Shown piece by piece: positions 1 to 12,560 of a DNA stretch of 64,000 bases. A program made the position numbers and the translations under genes. Below the pieces are notes generated by a model. It ran no database searches, was not told the origin of the DNA, and saw nothing but the letters and a program-made list of their open reading frames with translations. Numbering within the stretch: the first letter of the stretch is position 1; each line of letters opens with the position of its first letter. The stretch comes from Heligmosomoides polygyrus polygyrus (lineage: Eukaryota; Nematoda; Chromadorea; Rhabditida; Heligmosomidae), in contig OX377206.1 in the NCBI GenBank assembly GCA_947396885.1, positions 12,709,466 through 12,773,465 of the forward strand, written 5' to 3'.

Positions 1-868
1 ACTCTGCGACAGTAATCCTGATGGGCAGAGCAGCCTAGATTATCGGTATCCTAGATCTGCAACAGAGTTCTGCGTTTTAACTGCCGCTTCGTCACCAACC
101 ACACCTCTCAACGGAAGCGATTCTTGAGTATTTATCATTAAAACTAATGTGCCGGCTACATTTCACGAAGCGGTAGACGGCATCGCGACAACAGTTCCTC
201 AGCGTGGATCCCACCACAGTATGGCGCGGGTCCCTCCACGATAAGAACAGATCGAGTTTTGATGCCGCAAAGCTCTGTTGCAAACTACGAAGCAAGGCTG
301 CTATTCCAGCTTATGTCAACGTCAGTATTTCAAACTTCGTTGCCACCATATTGGTGCACTAAGCCAAGTATTAAAATTCATCGCCCGCTTTCCTCATTAC
401 CCTTTTTTATCCGTTTTGTCTCATGGAGTCGACGTAGAAATAGCGTCAAACTTAAGTTCGCATTCTAATCGAAGTATACGCACGCAATAAAACATAGCTT
501 ACTATTTCGGTATAATTTAACACAACGCGGTTGGTTGGACAGGAAACTCGATGCTTTTGCCAACAACGTCTTTAAGTTTCTCAAGAGTCAGAACATTTCC
601 TGATCCGAATTAGAGGGGGTATTGCTAGAGAGGCGAAACAACTAGAAAACTCTAGTGAGCTGAATAATTTTGTCGTCTTTGTAAGTTCTGGTTCTACCTT
701 TGTTGCTTTAAAAACTGAGTGAAGTGCCCGTCCCCACTAGGATCCACATTTTCTTCCTTCCTTATCCAACCGCATAACCGTGTTTCTCTAGTATTTATAG
801 TCTCTTTAAGACACATAAACCACCCCAGGACCGCAGAATAGAAAACATGGCTGCCGCGTGCATCGCGA
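1..868. other. No recognised gene
   Basis: I see no convincing coding exon, RNA gene or mobile-element terminus here. A stretch near 170-270 (minus strand) shares a short GTGGCGGGATCC-like segment with 7600-7690, so it may be a worn repeat. Confidence 0.4.
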
Positions 869-1080
869 ATGAAGGGCTTGGACTCTAGGTATGTAAACCA
901 AGTCTTCCCTGCCTTCGAAGTCGGTGAAGTTGGTATTCATTTTAGAAGGATAAAACAGCGACTTGCTCAGAGAATGATCATCACAACTCATTGTAGATGC
1001 CCAACACGCATTCAAATTACATACGAGTTACTCCGTAGAAGTAGAATACACACAGGGATTGGGACTGAATAATCCCTACC
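869..1080 (+). repeat. Degenerate SINE family 1 copy (5'-truncated)
   Basis: This segment aligns by eye with the body of the tRNA-derived repeats at 48215-48490 and (reversed) 10040-10375. Shared blocks include a GGATAAAACAGCGACTTG-type block, 'CACGCATTCAAATTACAT', 'CGTAGAAGTAGAAT' and the closing 'GGGATTG..GAATAA'. The tRNA-like head with its A and B boxes is missing in this copy. It is older and more diverged than the 48 kb copy. Confidence 0.6.
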
Positions 1081-1770
1081 TTTATTCACACTCCATAGTA
1101 AAAGGTATTTGCGACGGGACGCTCTACCGTTCCTGAGCAAGGTTCTAGTCTGACGCATTCTGACAATTCTTCATTAATCGATAATAACATAACAGCATAG
1201 GAATACTTGTGCAACATACAAAATATCATACAATCGTTTGAAAAAAGGCTACTTGATGGAGACAGCGAACAAAAGAAAGCGAAGGACTAGAAGCAGAACA
1301 CTGACAATTCAGTATTTCCTTTGTTTCACAGCTTCACTAAAAAGAAATGCTTTGGTCAAGGAGAATGACATGTAAGCAGAATACAAGTACAATCGATTGG
1401 GTCAATGAAGATACCAAGGCATCTTGAAAGCATCTATGCCTATAAAACAGGTTGGTGCATGTACAACAGGCACAAAAATCGTAAGTAAGCTAGAACACAC
1501 GCCAAAACAAATACTCTCTCACTCCGAAATAACCTGATCTGCAGAGAATAGATGAAATCAATCGATATTAGCTGGCTGACCACTATCGATTGATCGGTAT
1601 TTTTTACTGTCCGAAGGCAAAGCTATACAACTGATTCTTGAAGTAGTAAATCTACCCCCTTACTTGACTACGACACATATAGATACTCACAAACACGCTC
1701 CCTCTGAATAGGTGAATGAAATCTGATAGATAGGTGCTATATTTTCTGGATCCCGACGACCGTTGCACCA
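1081..1770. other. No recognised gene
   Basis: AT-rich sequence with many stops on both strands. I found no splice-consistent exon, RNA gene or element terminus. Confidence 0.4.
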
Positions 1771-1779
1771 CGTCTATGA

Positions 1780-2015
1780 CATTAGTTCTGATACCTTGCG
1801 CATGCAGCGAGACATCTGTGAAGCGTCTTCTGACTGCGGATCCTCGTTGTTGGGTGTGTGCTCTACGTTGCCTGAAGCTGGGCGCTCATTGCACGTCTGT
1901 GAAACGTCGTTGGAATTTAGACGCCCGCACTGCGTATTCTGAATTCGTAAGCTCGTTGAACGACATCTGTGACACGACTCCAGAATCCGGGCGCCTGCAC
2001 GATCCCCATCCATGT
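1780..2015. repeat. Degenerate minisatellite-like block
   Basis: Repeated units built on 'GACATCTGTGA.(A)CG(T/A)CTTCTGA' recur three to four times with spacers of roughly 50-70 bp. Similar units recur at 11670-11840 and at 47170-47290 and 47520-47550. The block therefore belongs to a dispersed tandem repeat and not to a gene, although it leaves open frames on both strands. Confidence 0.5.
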
Positions 2016-2466
2016 CACTGTGTGCCAAAAATACAGTGATCGGCTGTCACTCCCGACGATTGCCCATGGTTAAGCGATTACCGGCTGGCAACCTTCTGTA
2101 GATGGTGTGTGGCAGTTCCCTGACAGCTAACCCCGTCAACTAAATAGACGGCTGCCGTCAGCTTCGGGTCGCAATTAGGTGTGAAGGTTTATCACGGCCT
2201 GAAAGGAAGAACAATCAACCCGCTGAAAATTTATAGACGGGCTTAAGCACAGCCAACTTTCCATTGAATGAAAGGTCATCTCCTCATATCAACCACTTTT
2301 GTTCCATCAATAAATGACTCGTTATTCTATCAAAAAATCCCTAACGAAGCGGAAATTACGGTTGGTTATAAGACTAAACGAAAGTGGTATTACATATGTC
2401 CTAACTTTATATCAATTCCACCATAAAATCACTGCCATTCCACAATAAGTTACAATCACCTCAAGT
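2016..2466. other. No recognised gene
   Basis: No recognisable feature. Bases 2040-2250 are moderately GC-rich with no coding signal I can support. Confidence 0.4.
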
Positions 2467-2708
2467 TTTCAGATTTTGAACTTATTTTCATCCTTCCATG
2501 CTCAAATACTGCTTTCTCTCCATGCCCAACTTCAACAACCATCTCCCTATCAGTAAATGTCAAGCCACAGACCAGGTTTTATATCAAAGTTTTCAGATTT
2601 CAAACTTCTTTTCAGCAACCGACATGCTCAAATACTGTCTTCTCTTCCCATGCCTAACTTCAACAACTATCTCCCTATCAAGTCACAGACCAGGTTCTAT
2701 ATCAACGA
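2467..2708. repeat. Two tandem copies of a ~120 bp unit
   Basis: Unit 1 (about 2467-2590) and unit 2 (about 2591-2708) both run from TTTCAGATTT through 'ATGCTCAAATACTG', 'CAACTTCAACAAC', 'ATCTCCCTATCA' to 'CACAGACCAGGTT'. They are about 85-90% identical by eye, with small indels. The open frames across them are shared by virtue of the duplication and do not look like a real protein. Confidence 0.7.
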
Positions 2709-3130
2709 CAAGCCTACAGTTCACAAACATCTTTGGATTTATCCTGGTCGGAAGGGGCAGCGTTAGAAAAGCGAAACAAAAAGCAACAAGTTTGTCAGTG
2801 AAGGCTAGAACTCGCAACAAAATCGTTTGGTAGACTACGTAAGTGTATCGTCATTGTAAGACAGTGTCCCAGTGAACTGCATTCAGAAGACGACTGCAGC
2901 CGTTGGTTGAATCGTCTGTGTTGGATGGTCTAAAAACGCAAACTGAAAACCGAGGGAGACGATTGAAATGAGACCCGAAACCAGTGCATCTACCTTTGCA
3001 CGACAAAAGTTCTAATGTTTCATCTTGACGTAGCTCATGATGGTGAAGTAATAGTGCTTGGGAAGTTGCGCCGATCAGGAGCAGGGTCAAGACAACGCAT
3101 GTCAGCGAGAACCGTCACTCGCGCGAATGT
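2709..3130. other. No recognised gene; 5' flank of the tRNA gene
   Basis: Nothing recognised apart from the immediate upstream flank of the tRNA-Pro gene. Confidence 0.35.
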
Positions 3131-3202
3131 GGCCGCATGGTCTAGGGGTATGATTCTCGCTTCGGGTGCGAGAGGTCCCGGGTTCGAATCCCGGTTCGGC
3201 CC
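3131..3202 (+). tRNA. tRNA-Pro (anticodon CGG)
   Basis: This is a 72-nt cloverleaf. The acceptor is GGCCGCA against TTCGGCC, with a single C-U mismatch at pair 6-67. The D-arm region has A-box TGGTCTAGGGG. The anticodon stem CTCGC/GCGAG encloses loop TTCGGGT, giving anticodon CGG. The T arm is CCGGG-TTCGAAT-CCCGG, with B-box GGTTCGAATCC. The discriminator base is C, as in nematode proline tRNAs, and CCA is not encoded. The body closely matches the nematode tRNA-Pro pattern, so I take it as a functional Pol III gene. The alternative is a very recent pseudogene, given the one acceptor mismatch. Confidence 0.93.
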
Positions 3203-6200
3203 AAGTTTTGCACTGAGCGTGAACATCAAAACTAATCAGGACTGCTTTAGAATTCATGTCGTTATCCTATAGAAATCAGAATGAGACCTGGCTCTCCTCA
3301 ATACAGACAGGAGATGGACTCGTCACGTGAAATTCGCAACCATCTGATCACGTCATGCCTTAAACGACACCGTTCGTGAATCTCCATTTGCTTGCGTTTA
3401 GAAGTGATTTGCATTTTCACGTATCCGGAATGAAAACTGTTTTCTCCTATAGGAAAACAGCATTTCAGTTCCGTTTCGTTCCGCGTGATTTTCTGTCTGC
3501 GTCCGTCCATGGACCTAAGCATTTAATACTTTCTTTCACGATCTGCCCGGCAAGGTAAGATTCTCAGTCATTTTCCTCTTACATTCTCAACATATGGTTT
3601 CGAGACGATTTCTTTAGACCTTTCTTTCGTTACAATGACTTAAAAACGCTGTTCGATGTCCGTGGTCAACCACTTCATGGTATAGGATCTGTCAGGGAAC
3701 TCAGCGCACAATTACTTTCACGCGGCAAATAGTAATACTGTGAAAGTAGCATTTCGAGGCAAGCATCCATGAGATTCTTAAAGTCCGCAGAAGCAACAAA
3801 CAAGTCGAACATTGAATAGGAACTTTCTCGCTCCAGAAGATGGTGTACACTCACCCTACTATGTAGCTGACGAATTCCATAGCCTAGGACAACACACGTA
3901 TGGAAACTGGAAACTGGAAACTCGGAAATAAGAGTTCGGAACAAAACCTATGCTCCATTTCTAATTATAGAACAAACATTGCAACATATTTTCTTTAGCA
4001 TTTAACACTAATACGATATAAGCATCACACCAGCACGCGCCCAACTCCTCAGGGTCACCTACAACCGGGACACTAATATAATGGTAACTAAATCTAATAC
4101 ATAGAGCCAAAAGTTGCAATCTGTTACATACTTTCCAACAATCTTCCTTGGGATTGTTTTTGTTCAGCCAAACTACGACGCTCTTCCAGTAACACGCGGA
4201 ACACTTTTTGGGCACTTCTGTTCAGAGTTCTATTACATTGCGCCAATTAGTATCAAGTCGAAAAACAGATTAAGCAAGTTGCAATCCTACAGCATAGAGA
4301 GCAAAGGCGACAATGACCGCTCATAACGAAACGTGCTCCATTTACAATAACTGTGTTTGATCTACTGCTAATCCATTTGAATGCGCGACTGCTGAAGGAC
4401 CGTCTAGCCTTCAATGAATTTATATAGAGTGGTCGTCAGGAATTATGAGATGATTGATCACTGATCAACGAGAATAACTGTCTGGTACACTGAGAATTTG
4501 TTTATTGGTCAAAAACGGCAATAGTTTTCAAGAGAAGACGGTAAGTGTAGGGAACCGTGCGCGTAAAATCAGTGCTTTTGGATGGGTTCTCCGCTTCTGA
4601 GCAAGGTAAGAAACTCCAGGATGTGACTAATGTGATAGATGGACCAGATACTGGAGTTCTTCGTACGAACAAGGGCCCGCTTCTCCAGAAGAACAAGAAA
4701 ACACTGACGTAGCGAGCTGGTCGGTGAAATGTCTAACTGTCAACATGAAAGGTTCATTATTTTTACTGATGCCTTCACCTTGACTCGTCTCCATCGCGAA
4801 GTCCAGTAGTTTCTTAGTACTTGTTCACAGCGAGAGTAATAATTCTGCATCAAAAAATGGCGGAGACGGTTAGTCGTTTCCATCTAAGGCGCTTATCTTA
4901 TCTTAAATGCGTGTTCAGTTTTTTCCGCTGTTCCTTCATTTTCTTTGAACAAGACCATTGCCTTCATTTAAATAAAGAAATAATAAAACTATCATGAGTA
5001 CAGGTATAATCCTAGTTTGGGGGGGGGGGGAGGGGGAGTGGGTAGTGGTTGGGGAGAATAATCGCAACAGGGCGTCCCTCCTAGGCCTCATCTTCTGCTT
5101 GACCTCCTCCGGGGCGACCTAGCATCATGATGCAGCCACTGGGTTCCAGAACAAATTCTGGGTAGGTTGCGATGTGGCAAAACACCAATTGGTCTTCCCA
5201 AATTAGTATAGAACTTGAGCGGTCATCACAGAAATAATGAATCAGTGTTTCGGCTGAGTGCTCCAAGTATAAGGTAACCCAACAGGTTCACAAACCTTGT
5301 CATCTACAGCTTTCTTGCATTCTGACGTTTTCGCTCCAGAACCTCCCAATTCATCCTCGCGGTTTTTTATGCTTTCGCCGCACCTGGTTTAAAGTCGACG
5401 TCTTCACTCTCATTTTTCTATTCAGGCTGGGCGCTTCGTGCCTCCAAATCCATCGCTGGTCTCTCCGTCAATCTTAACGCCTGGCACAAGATCGTCTAGT
5501 TGACATGCCGCCGAACACGAGAATTTCTGAAAACAGCCTTGTCAACTATTTTGTGGCGTGATGGTAGCTATGTAGGTGGAACCAGTTCCAATGTGCTCAA
5601 CGTCACGCATAGTATCGTCCAACTGACTTCCTGGAACGTCGTGACCGATGTAACTATTCATAAATGCATTCAGGCTGGTCCCACCCAGGGAGTGAAACAC
5701 CGCAATTCTCTCAATCAACGATTTAGCGTGTTCTACACGCCTGCAGATTACTTCGTAGTCATAAAACGACGGCCAATTTAAGACCGGTCACTGCGCATAC
5801 AGGTGAACTGGCAGTGGTGATCCGAGCTGTGGAATTGCAATTCCTTCTATCAAGGACCAAGGAATTCAGGAGATTGAGATATTACGTAAGAACATAAAGA
5901 TCTACCCCCGTTGCACCGCCGTGGGTCAGTTTTTTGCAATGGAGCGTGCATGCATACCAACAATTAGAATACTAGTTAGCAGGCTGCAGGACGATCCATC
6001 TCGCGCATTCAGCTCGTCAACTGTCATAGGATTCTCTGATTGTATTTTGCGGTTCAATGAGTTTGATAGAGTGAAACAGAAGAAGAAGAGGACCACATCT
6101 TCTTTTCTAGGAGAGCTAGAGTAGAAGGCAGACTCAAGTTTTCGGAAAACAAAACCAAAAGGAGCCGTCATATTATGCCTCGCACCCGAAGGATAAACTA

Positions 6201-7717
6201 GGAATTCCATACTGGTACCTTCTTTCACTGCACTTGTAGCACGTAAAATATAACGTAAAATATGGCGTCAGATCGCCTACCATCCCAGACTTTCATCATT
6301 GCCTAGTTCGTAACTCAGTACTAGAACACATATTTGAATAACATACCTTGTTGTTTTTGTCCTTCTTGAAATGTGCCGTCGTTGTTTGGGTCATTTTCCT
6401 TCTATACATTAAAAAATTCAAGAAACTGGTGGCATTTTTAGGAGCTATAGTACTTTGTCGATAGCCTTACAAAACGTCAACAACCCAGAAAAATGAAAAA
6501 TGAGACATTTACTTTTATTTAGTGATGAAAATAAAGAAGCAATAGTACAAGTTAGCCCACAGAATGGGGGAGCGGAGGAAACTTCGGGATGAAGTCCAGC
6601 AAACGAACCCATTATATGTGGACTGCTTTATGAAATCTAGGGTTTCTGCTGTGGTCTGAAATGTTGTTTTGCCACTGATTTCGATTTTTAGCTCTGCTTT
6701 TTAAAATTAGAGGGAGTGGGAGGGTGGGAGGTGGAGGGGTGGGAGGTTTGTAAAACATTGGTTGATAGGACCTAGAGGAGAACGGTTTTTGTGTTCCCGT
6801 GAGGGCTACGCAGTTCAGTTTCAATTTTATAAATTTGTATGATTTGTTTCGGTGGAAATGTTAATGTTTTTGGATTGTTTATATGTATACGACACCACCT
6901 ATTTGCTTTTCTCGCTGAAATTCCGCACCCCCCAAACCTGTATCGTGCCGGTTGCTCCTATTTCGGCGCTCCTCCAATATTTCTACAGTGGAGTCAAAAA
7001 TGAGGGGAGCATTTGCGATCGAAATGAATAGCTAACAGTAGGATAGGATAGGATAGCCCCTTCGAAGTCTCACAACTCTCACTTTCAATGAAGTTCTTAG
7101 TTCTTTCATAGAACATCAGGTAAAGGAACAAAACACAATTCAAAGCCTGGACAGAAAGAACAACATAGGTGGTCCGTTCTCATGGTCGAAACAGCAAGAA
7201 AAAAGTAGGAACTCAAGGACTGTTCTCATACCTTTTCCGGCCTCCTCGGCTCAGTATCGCTGTTCAACAACAGACCGTTCCACGCCATTTTCTTTCTTTA
7301 CATTAACAGCCCTTGCAAGGCAATTCTGAAATAGGCAAGCAATACTGAGCAGCTCCCCATCATCAGATAAATTAAACGATGCAACAAAATTAAAAGAGAA
7401 AAAGAGCTATTGTTACTCGTTTGCGCTGTAGGGAAGAATCGACGCATTGCGCATACAAGGCATGCTAATCGATTAAAAGCGAGTGATCGCTGGACGCTGA
7501 TCGATTTGCAGGCCCGCCGTCCAGCACTATGAGGAGGCCACAGGGGTATTAGCCATTATTCAAAAATCGGCAGCAATTGCGGTCTCGCGCGACGGCGCCC
7601 GACGAATTTTCAAATCTTCAGCACTGCTACAAAAGTTCGCGTTAGAGCGCGGCGTCCCACGAGAGCGAGGATCCCGCCACGAGAATGAATATATTGATCG
7701 CGAGTCCCGCGCAGGGG
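3203..7717. other. Long stretch without recognised gene
   Basis: Only short open frames without family resemblance, homopolymer G runs (about 5019-5030) and a short GGATA tandem (about 7041-7056). I see no exon chain, RNA gene or element terminus. Confidence 0.4.
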
Positions 7718-7826
7718 CCGTATGCTCGTGTTCCCCCGTCGGGGGAAAATCAATCAATATCAGCATATCATGTCACGCCCCAATCCCCCATTGGGGGAGA
7801 CTCGGGGTAGACGAGCATACGGCCCC
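7718..7826. mobile_element. Short palindromic MITE (GGGGCCGTATGCTCG ends)
   Basis: The element opens with GGGGCCGTATGCTCGT and closes with the reverse complement ACGAGCATACGGCCCC. A second inverted pair, CCCCCGTCGGGGG-like against CCCCATTGGGGGAG, lies inside. An almost identical unit is at 11292-11402. With about 110 bp, perfect 16 bp terminal inverted repeats and no coding capacity, it is a non-autonomous DNA element. The superfamily cannot be assigned. Confidence 0.75.
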
Positions 7827-9219
7827 AGGAATGGGAACGCGAATTTACACCGTTTCAAAGAACGAGAAGAGTCTAGCTGAGACTACACCATCAATATAGA
7901 GAGTCATGAAGAAATTTGGCAGGGTAAAGTGCCCGCAAGGCATTGAAGCTAGTATAGGGTGCCGCCAACTGTGGAGGGGAAGAGGTGCAGTCGCGGCTGG
8001 ACCATCACGATGTCTGAGGATTGCGCTGGCGCTACACCAGGCTGAGATTTCATAAGCATCTGTGCGCCTGGCTGCTGCTCGGACATTCGCTCTCCATGGC
8101 CGCACAACCACTTGCTATTGGACTGAAAATCTGTTTCTATGTATACTTATTCATTTATTTATTTAACATGCACCAAAAGTGCGCCTGAACACAACAAACT
8201 AAAAATAAAAACGCAGTAACCACAAAACATTTCTTGTGCGGCGTTAGTAACAACAACATTGACAACGTTAGATCGTGGGACATCACTATGAATACGCTAA
8301 GGTAGGAGATCTAATCTTTCCTAAGGATTTGGAGTTTCAGATCAAAGTACTAGCTCAAATTTTAAAAATATAGCAAATGAAGTAGAATTAGGTCGAAATA
8401 CTTAAAGAAAATGTTAAGGCAAAGCAGTTTATCATAGGCGTCAGAAGTGAGAGGCTTGAAGTTCAGTATAGCTATGGTGTGATTCCGAGTGAGTGAAGAA
8501 ATCACTTTCGAGCAACTTTTCGAGAGCGAAGCACCTTGGAGTTCGGTCTAATTTCCGAGCATACCAAGGCGAGCAACCAGCCACATTAAGCTTCCTCTCG
8601 GTATTGCTTCCATAGGAACTGAACTTGCCAAGAGTCACTCCGACGAATATGTCTACATAAATGAAATTAAAACAAAAACGATGATAAAAAGGTAAGAAAA
8701 AGCGTGTATATAACGAAGTGCTTTGCACTGAAACCCCAATTACCATTATTATTAAAGCATTAACCGCAAACATAGTGATATCAACAAACAGCATAATCAA
8801 CCAGAAACAAACGAGCTCAGTCTATTAGCGTAAAAATGCATGTGAAAGTATCCTTGCGTTCTGCGCAGACGAAGTTTCATTACGATGCATTAGTCCTGAT
8901 GTCTGCCGTTAACCTTCGCACACTGTAACGAAGTAGTGTGAGATTGTCCGTGAGTAGGCATAAAAGTCAAGTACTTACCGTCTGTTAGATTTGATTCACC
9001 ACCAGGAACCTTGAAACAGAAAAACTTTGTCTCTGGACACATATTCGCTGCATCTATTCAAAATTTTCCCGAGGCTGTGGCATGGGAATGTCACAACTAA
9101 GACCCACACTACAAGCAGGCATCACATATAATCTGTGAATTTTAATAAAATTGATCCATTGCTTCAGAATGTGTTTAATATCTATGCTCATTACCTAATA
9201 CCTACCAACTGGGCAAGGT
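7827..9219. other. No recognised gene
   Basis: A run of open frames on the minus strand near 7845-8111 and 8441-8800 has no recognisable domain and no splice-consistent neighbours. I treat them as chance. Confidence 0.4.
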
Positions 9220-9340
9220 CAAGGTATGTGTATTGATGTATATACATATGTGTATATACATCTATACACATATGTATATACGTCTGTATACATAGTATAT
9301 ACCTATTTTTATGCGTATGTACATATTTATGTAGGTAGGA
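9220..9340. repeat. TATG/ATAC microsatellite
   Basis: About 120 bp of imperfect alternating TATA/TGTA/CATA tetranucleotides (ATATACATATGTGTATATACAT-like). Confidence 0.85.
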
Positions 9341-10030
9341 GCTGGATATATGTGGATATATGGCTCCACAAGAATCCTGCAACAGCAACAGGAGCCGACC
9401 CTTAAGCCTAATGGTATACTTCCACAGGGGCATCAACGGGGTGCAGGTAATCATACCGAGGCCTCACATGGCCAATCGGCGCAGCCCACCACACCCACTG
9501 CAACAGGTTTTCACCCCAATAGCAAGTGGTTGTGCGGCCCCTCGAGAGCGAATGTCCCAGTAGTAGAGGAGTGGGGTGGGGAACTGGTTCGCAACTCAGT
9601 GCGTAATCCCTTGCAAAAGACTGATGCTGGCCTAAGTGGTGATGTCTTTCAAAGCATTTCCTTTGGCAAGCTGGCACTTAGCCTATAGTTTGAGATTTTG
9701 TTCATCTTGCCCTTGAATTCAAGTGACTTTGTCAAAAGTTTGTCAAAACCAATGAACAGATTTTCATCAAAAAAGTCTGTCGAATAGTCATTTTAGGAAG
9801 AGCATTGATTATGGTAAGCGTTATGTATTTACTACTGTAAACTTTAAAAAGCACCGGGGTGCATGGAGCACAGCTCCTTGACTTGAATGATTGACTCTAT
9901 CCTAATCGGAGGGCGGGGGGAAGACATCCGCTGTTTTTTGCGTCTCCATTCCTTACCTTAAGATGCTATGAGAACTTCAGCTGCTGTGCTATAAAGCGAG
10001 CGCATTCATTTAAATTCAGTGGGTATTGTT
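9341..10030. other. Open frame 9350-9688 (+), unidentified
   Basis: A 112-codon frame, rich in Gln, Pro and His at first, ends at 9688. I do not recognise it, and the opposite strand is also open for much of its length. I do not call a gene. Confidence 0.3.
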
Positions 10031-10039
10031 GTGTCGATG

Positions 10040-10375
10040 GATGGGATCACCTTAGCGCTTGGAACTTTAGAGTCGCCCCATCCGACTAGAATAGATCCGA
10101 ACAATTTCGTCACCTGTGTACCGAGTGACGTTTAGAGGGTTTTGAAGGATATTTGGCCTGGAAGATATCGTGGAGGTAACTTGAACGTAGTCTATATGTA
10201 TGACTGACTTGTGGTGGCCCGCCGATGAACAAACCGATGTTTTATGCTTCCCAGAAAGCCGAGAACCAGTTCTCCGGTCTCGAAGGGTCGGTTCTCCTGA
10301 GCGGAAAATCTTAATCAAGAACGTTTAATCGGAGTGCACGCGACAGCCGGTGCCTCCTCCAACTGCGCTACTACA
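10040..10375 (-). mobile_element. tRNA-derived SINE, family 1
   Basis: On the minus strand the head reads GTAGCGCAGTTGGAGGAGG (A-box-like TAGCGCAGTTGG), followed by a variable tRNA-like region. The body shares 'CTTTCTGGGAAGC', 'TTGTTCATCGGC.GG.CACC.CAAGTCA' and 'CCTCCACGA' with the copy at 48215-48490. The B box has decayed. Two further copies in the window support a dispersed Pol III-type retroposon. Confidence 0.72.
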
Positions 10376-10618
10376 CACCATGATTATGATGCGGTCGAAG
10401 CATGTTGTCACAAGAGTTAAAGAAACTCTAGCGAGGATTTTCTGCACGACAAACAATATAGCTCCAGCGAAAGGTTGAACACATCTATGAATAGTTTGTG
10501 GGCGGCCAGTTTTAGTTTACGGCTTTAATTTTGATGAACACTGCTCTACACATATTATATACGGCTCTGTTGGGCGGGAGGGGAGGGGCGTAATTTCGTT
10601 TCGAAGAGGGTCTGGTTC

Positions 10619-10790
10619 CAGGGATGTGCGGAAATTTTTCTGGAAAAAGCGGAAGACGAAAGACGGAATGGAACGCCAAAAAATCGCCGGAAACCGGAAT
10701 ACGAAACGAGAAAACGGAAATGACACATTTTGCAATTTTTCAAAGGTGCATCTGAAACGGCGTCAGAAGCGGCTGCACCTTTTCTTGTTC
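10619..10790. mobile_element. Possible orphan end of a hAT-like element
   Basis: CAGGGATGTGCGGAAATTTTTC begins at 10620 and closely resembles the 52132 terminus CAGGGATGGGCGGAA. It is followed by about 100 bp of degenerate CGGAAA/CGGAAGA motifs. No matching opposite terminus or 8 bp duplication is visible before the assembly gap. Confidence 0.4.
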
Positions 10791-11000
10791 AGAACTTTGC
10801 GAGCAGCAGAATCATCCACAGATTGATGCTCATCCTCATCATAAGATAACACAACAAAGCATGAATTCATAATGTCGTTATGATAACCTTTTAGCTATGG
10901 CTAGAGCGATAAATGAAAACAAATTTAGAGTCTTATCTCACTATTCCTTAGTATTTCAGCATGCAGTCTTTCCATACATATGTTGTCCCTGCGACGAATT

Positions 11001-11200
11001 NNNNNNNNNNNNNNNNNNNNNNNNNNNNNNNNNNNNNNNNNNNNNNNNNNNNNNNNNNNNNNNNNNNNNNNNNNNNNNNNNNNNNNNNNNNNNNNNNNNN
11101 NNNNNNNNNNNNNNNNNNNNNNNNNNNNNNNNNNNNNNNNNNNNNNNNNNNNNNNNNNNNNNNNNNNNNNNNNNNNNNNNNNNNNNNNNNNNNNNNNNNN
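11001..11200. other. Assembly gap (200 N)
   Basis: Exactly 200 N bases. Open frames spanning it are artefacts. Confidence 1.
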
Positions 11201-11291
11201 ATGACACGTACCACCTTCTTAAGTAATTGCTTGTATCTGTATCGTGTTGGTTAGTCCCACGCAATCCCGTGCAGTAGCAGTTGGACCACCA

Positions 11292-11402
11292 GGGGCCGTA
11301 TGCTCGTGTTTCCTGATGGGGAAAAATCAATTAATATCAACATATCATATCACGCCCCAATCCCCATTGGGGGAGACGGGGTAGACGAGCATACGGCCCC
11401 AG
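11292..11402. mobile_element. Second copy of the palindromic GGGGCCGTATGCTCG MITE
   Basis: Same 16 bp terminal inverted repeats and internal CCCCATTGGGGGAGAC hairpin as 7718-7826, with about 90% identity by eye and small indels in the G runs. It lies 90 bp from the assembly gap. Confidence 0.78.
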
Positions 11403-11664
11403 AGTAGGATTTGGACCATTGCTTCAGCGCCTAGAGGTGAAGTTATTCACATCCACACCAACAAATTTCTTGAAAAAATAAGGGTAACAATAAAGGACTG
11501 TGTTCATCAGTCCCTGTTTTTCCATTCGCTCCTACACTGATTAGTCTATCGGCTGGCCACCGCAAATCCTACTTCACATTAAAGAGTTAGCGGCTGCCCG
11601 TCCCTCCGTCTGCTCAGCGGTCTGGCCTTTCTTAGACGTCGAGTAACAAGCGTCTTGGTTCAGA

Positions 11665-12125
11665 TGAGGTGTCACTCACGCAGTGTCGAGGGCGTCAGAA
11701 GACGTGTCAACGATGTCGCGCAAAGGTCGTCTGGATTCAGAAGACATGTCACCGATGTGGCGCAAGGGGTGTCTGGGTTCAGAAGGGGTGTCACTGATGT
11801 CGTGAAGGAGTGTCCGGATTGAGAACACGTGTAATGGGGACCACTAAGAGAGAAACCAGTACGCGGGGGACCAGTAATAAGGGGGGGGGGGGGCTCCGGT
11901 GAAGGCGAGATATGACAGATGTGGTGGGACCCTAAATAGCGCCAGTGATGGGGACCTCTAAATGGTACCAGTACGGTGGGGGGGGGGGCATGGGGCATTA
12001 AGGGGGGAGGTGGGGAGGACGATGTACGGGAATCAGTGAAATGGGAGGGTTCAATAGAGAGGAAACCAGTGAAGAGGGGACCACTAAAGGGAGACCAGTG
12101 AAGGTGAGACCATGAGGGTCCCAAT
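11665..12125. repeat. Minisatellite plus purine-rich ~20 bp repeat array
   Basis: Bases 11670-11840 hold about four units of the pattern 'TTCAGAAGACGTGTCA.CGATGTCGCG', a repeat also seen at 1.8 and 47.2 kb. Bases 11840-12125 hold many imperfect 'GGGGACCAGTGAAG' units with G homopolymers. The reverse complement of the second array occurs at 46970-47850. The 150-codon minus-strand frame here is just repeat translation (Pro/Ser/His rich). Confidence 0.65.
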
Positions 12126-12560
12126 TATTTGACACCGGCGGCTGCAGTGATGCAGCCGCACCGTGCTATGACTCAGCTGTTTCGTGCGCGGGATCCATCG
12201 ACGCGCGAGTACTCTGATCCGTGGGTTGAACATTGAGCTATCCCACATTGATGGGAATTACAATGCATAAACCGCACGAAAACATTACGCTTCTCCACCA
12301 GTGGCTGTCAGAATGATGGCTACCGTCCTTTTTCGCAAGCTGAATAATGGACGTCGATAACTGAATAACGAAATTTCAGCCCATCAAAGCTCGAACTATG
12401 GTGGGAAGTGTATTATGTTGAGAAAATAATTGTAGTTTAGTTCAGATAATGAGCGACTTTGTTCCATGCCCACCTTTTCGAAGGAATTACTTGTATCTGT
12501 TGAGCATGGACAACCATCGAATACTCGCAAGTTCGTCAGCGAATACTAGAGGAATCAGAC
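12126..12560. other. No recognised gene
   Basis: Nothing recognised. Confidence 0.35.

Noticed and set aside
10897..11330. Open frames across 11001-11200
   Set aside because: They run through the N gap and carry no information.
11672..12124. 150-codon minus-strand frame, Pro/Ser/His rich
   Set aside because: Translation of tandem repeats, with no splice sites or domain. The same repeat recurs elsewhere on the other strand.
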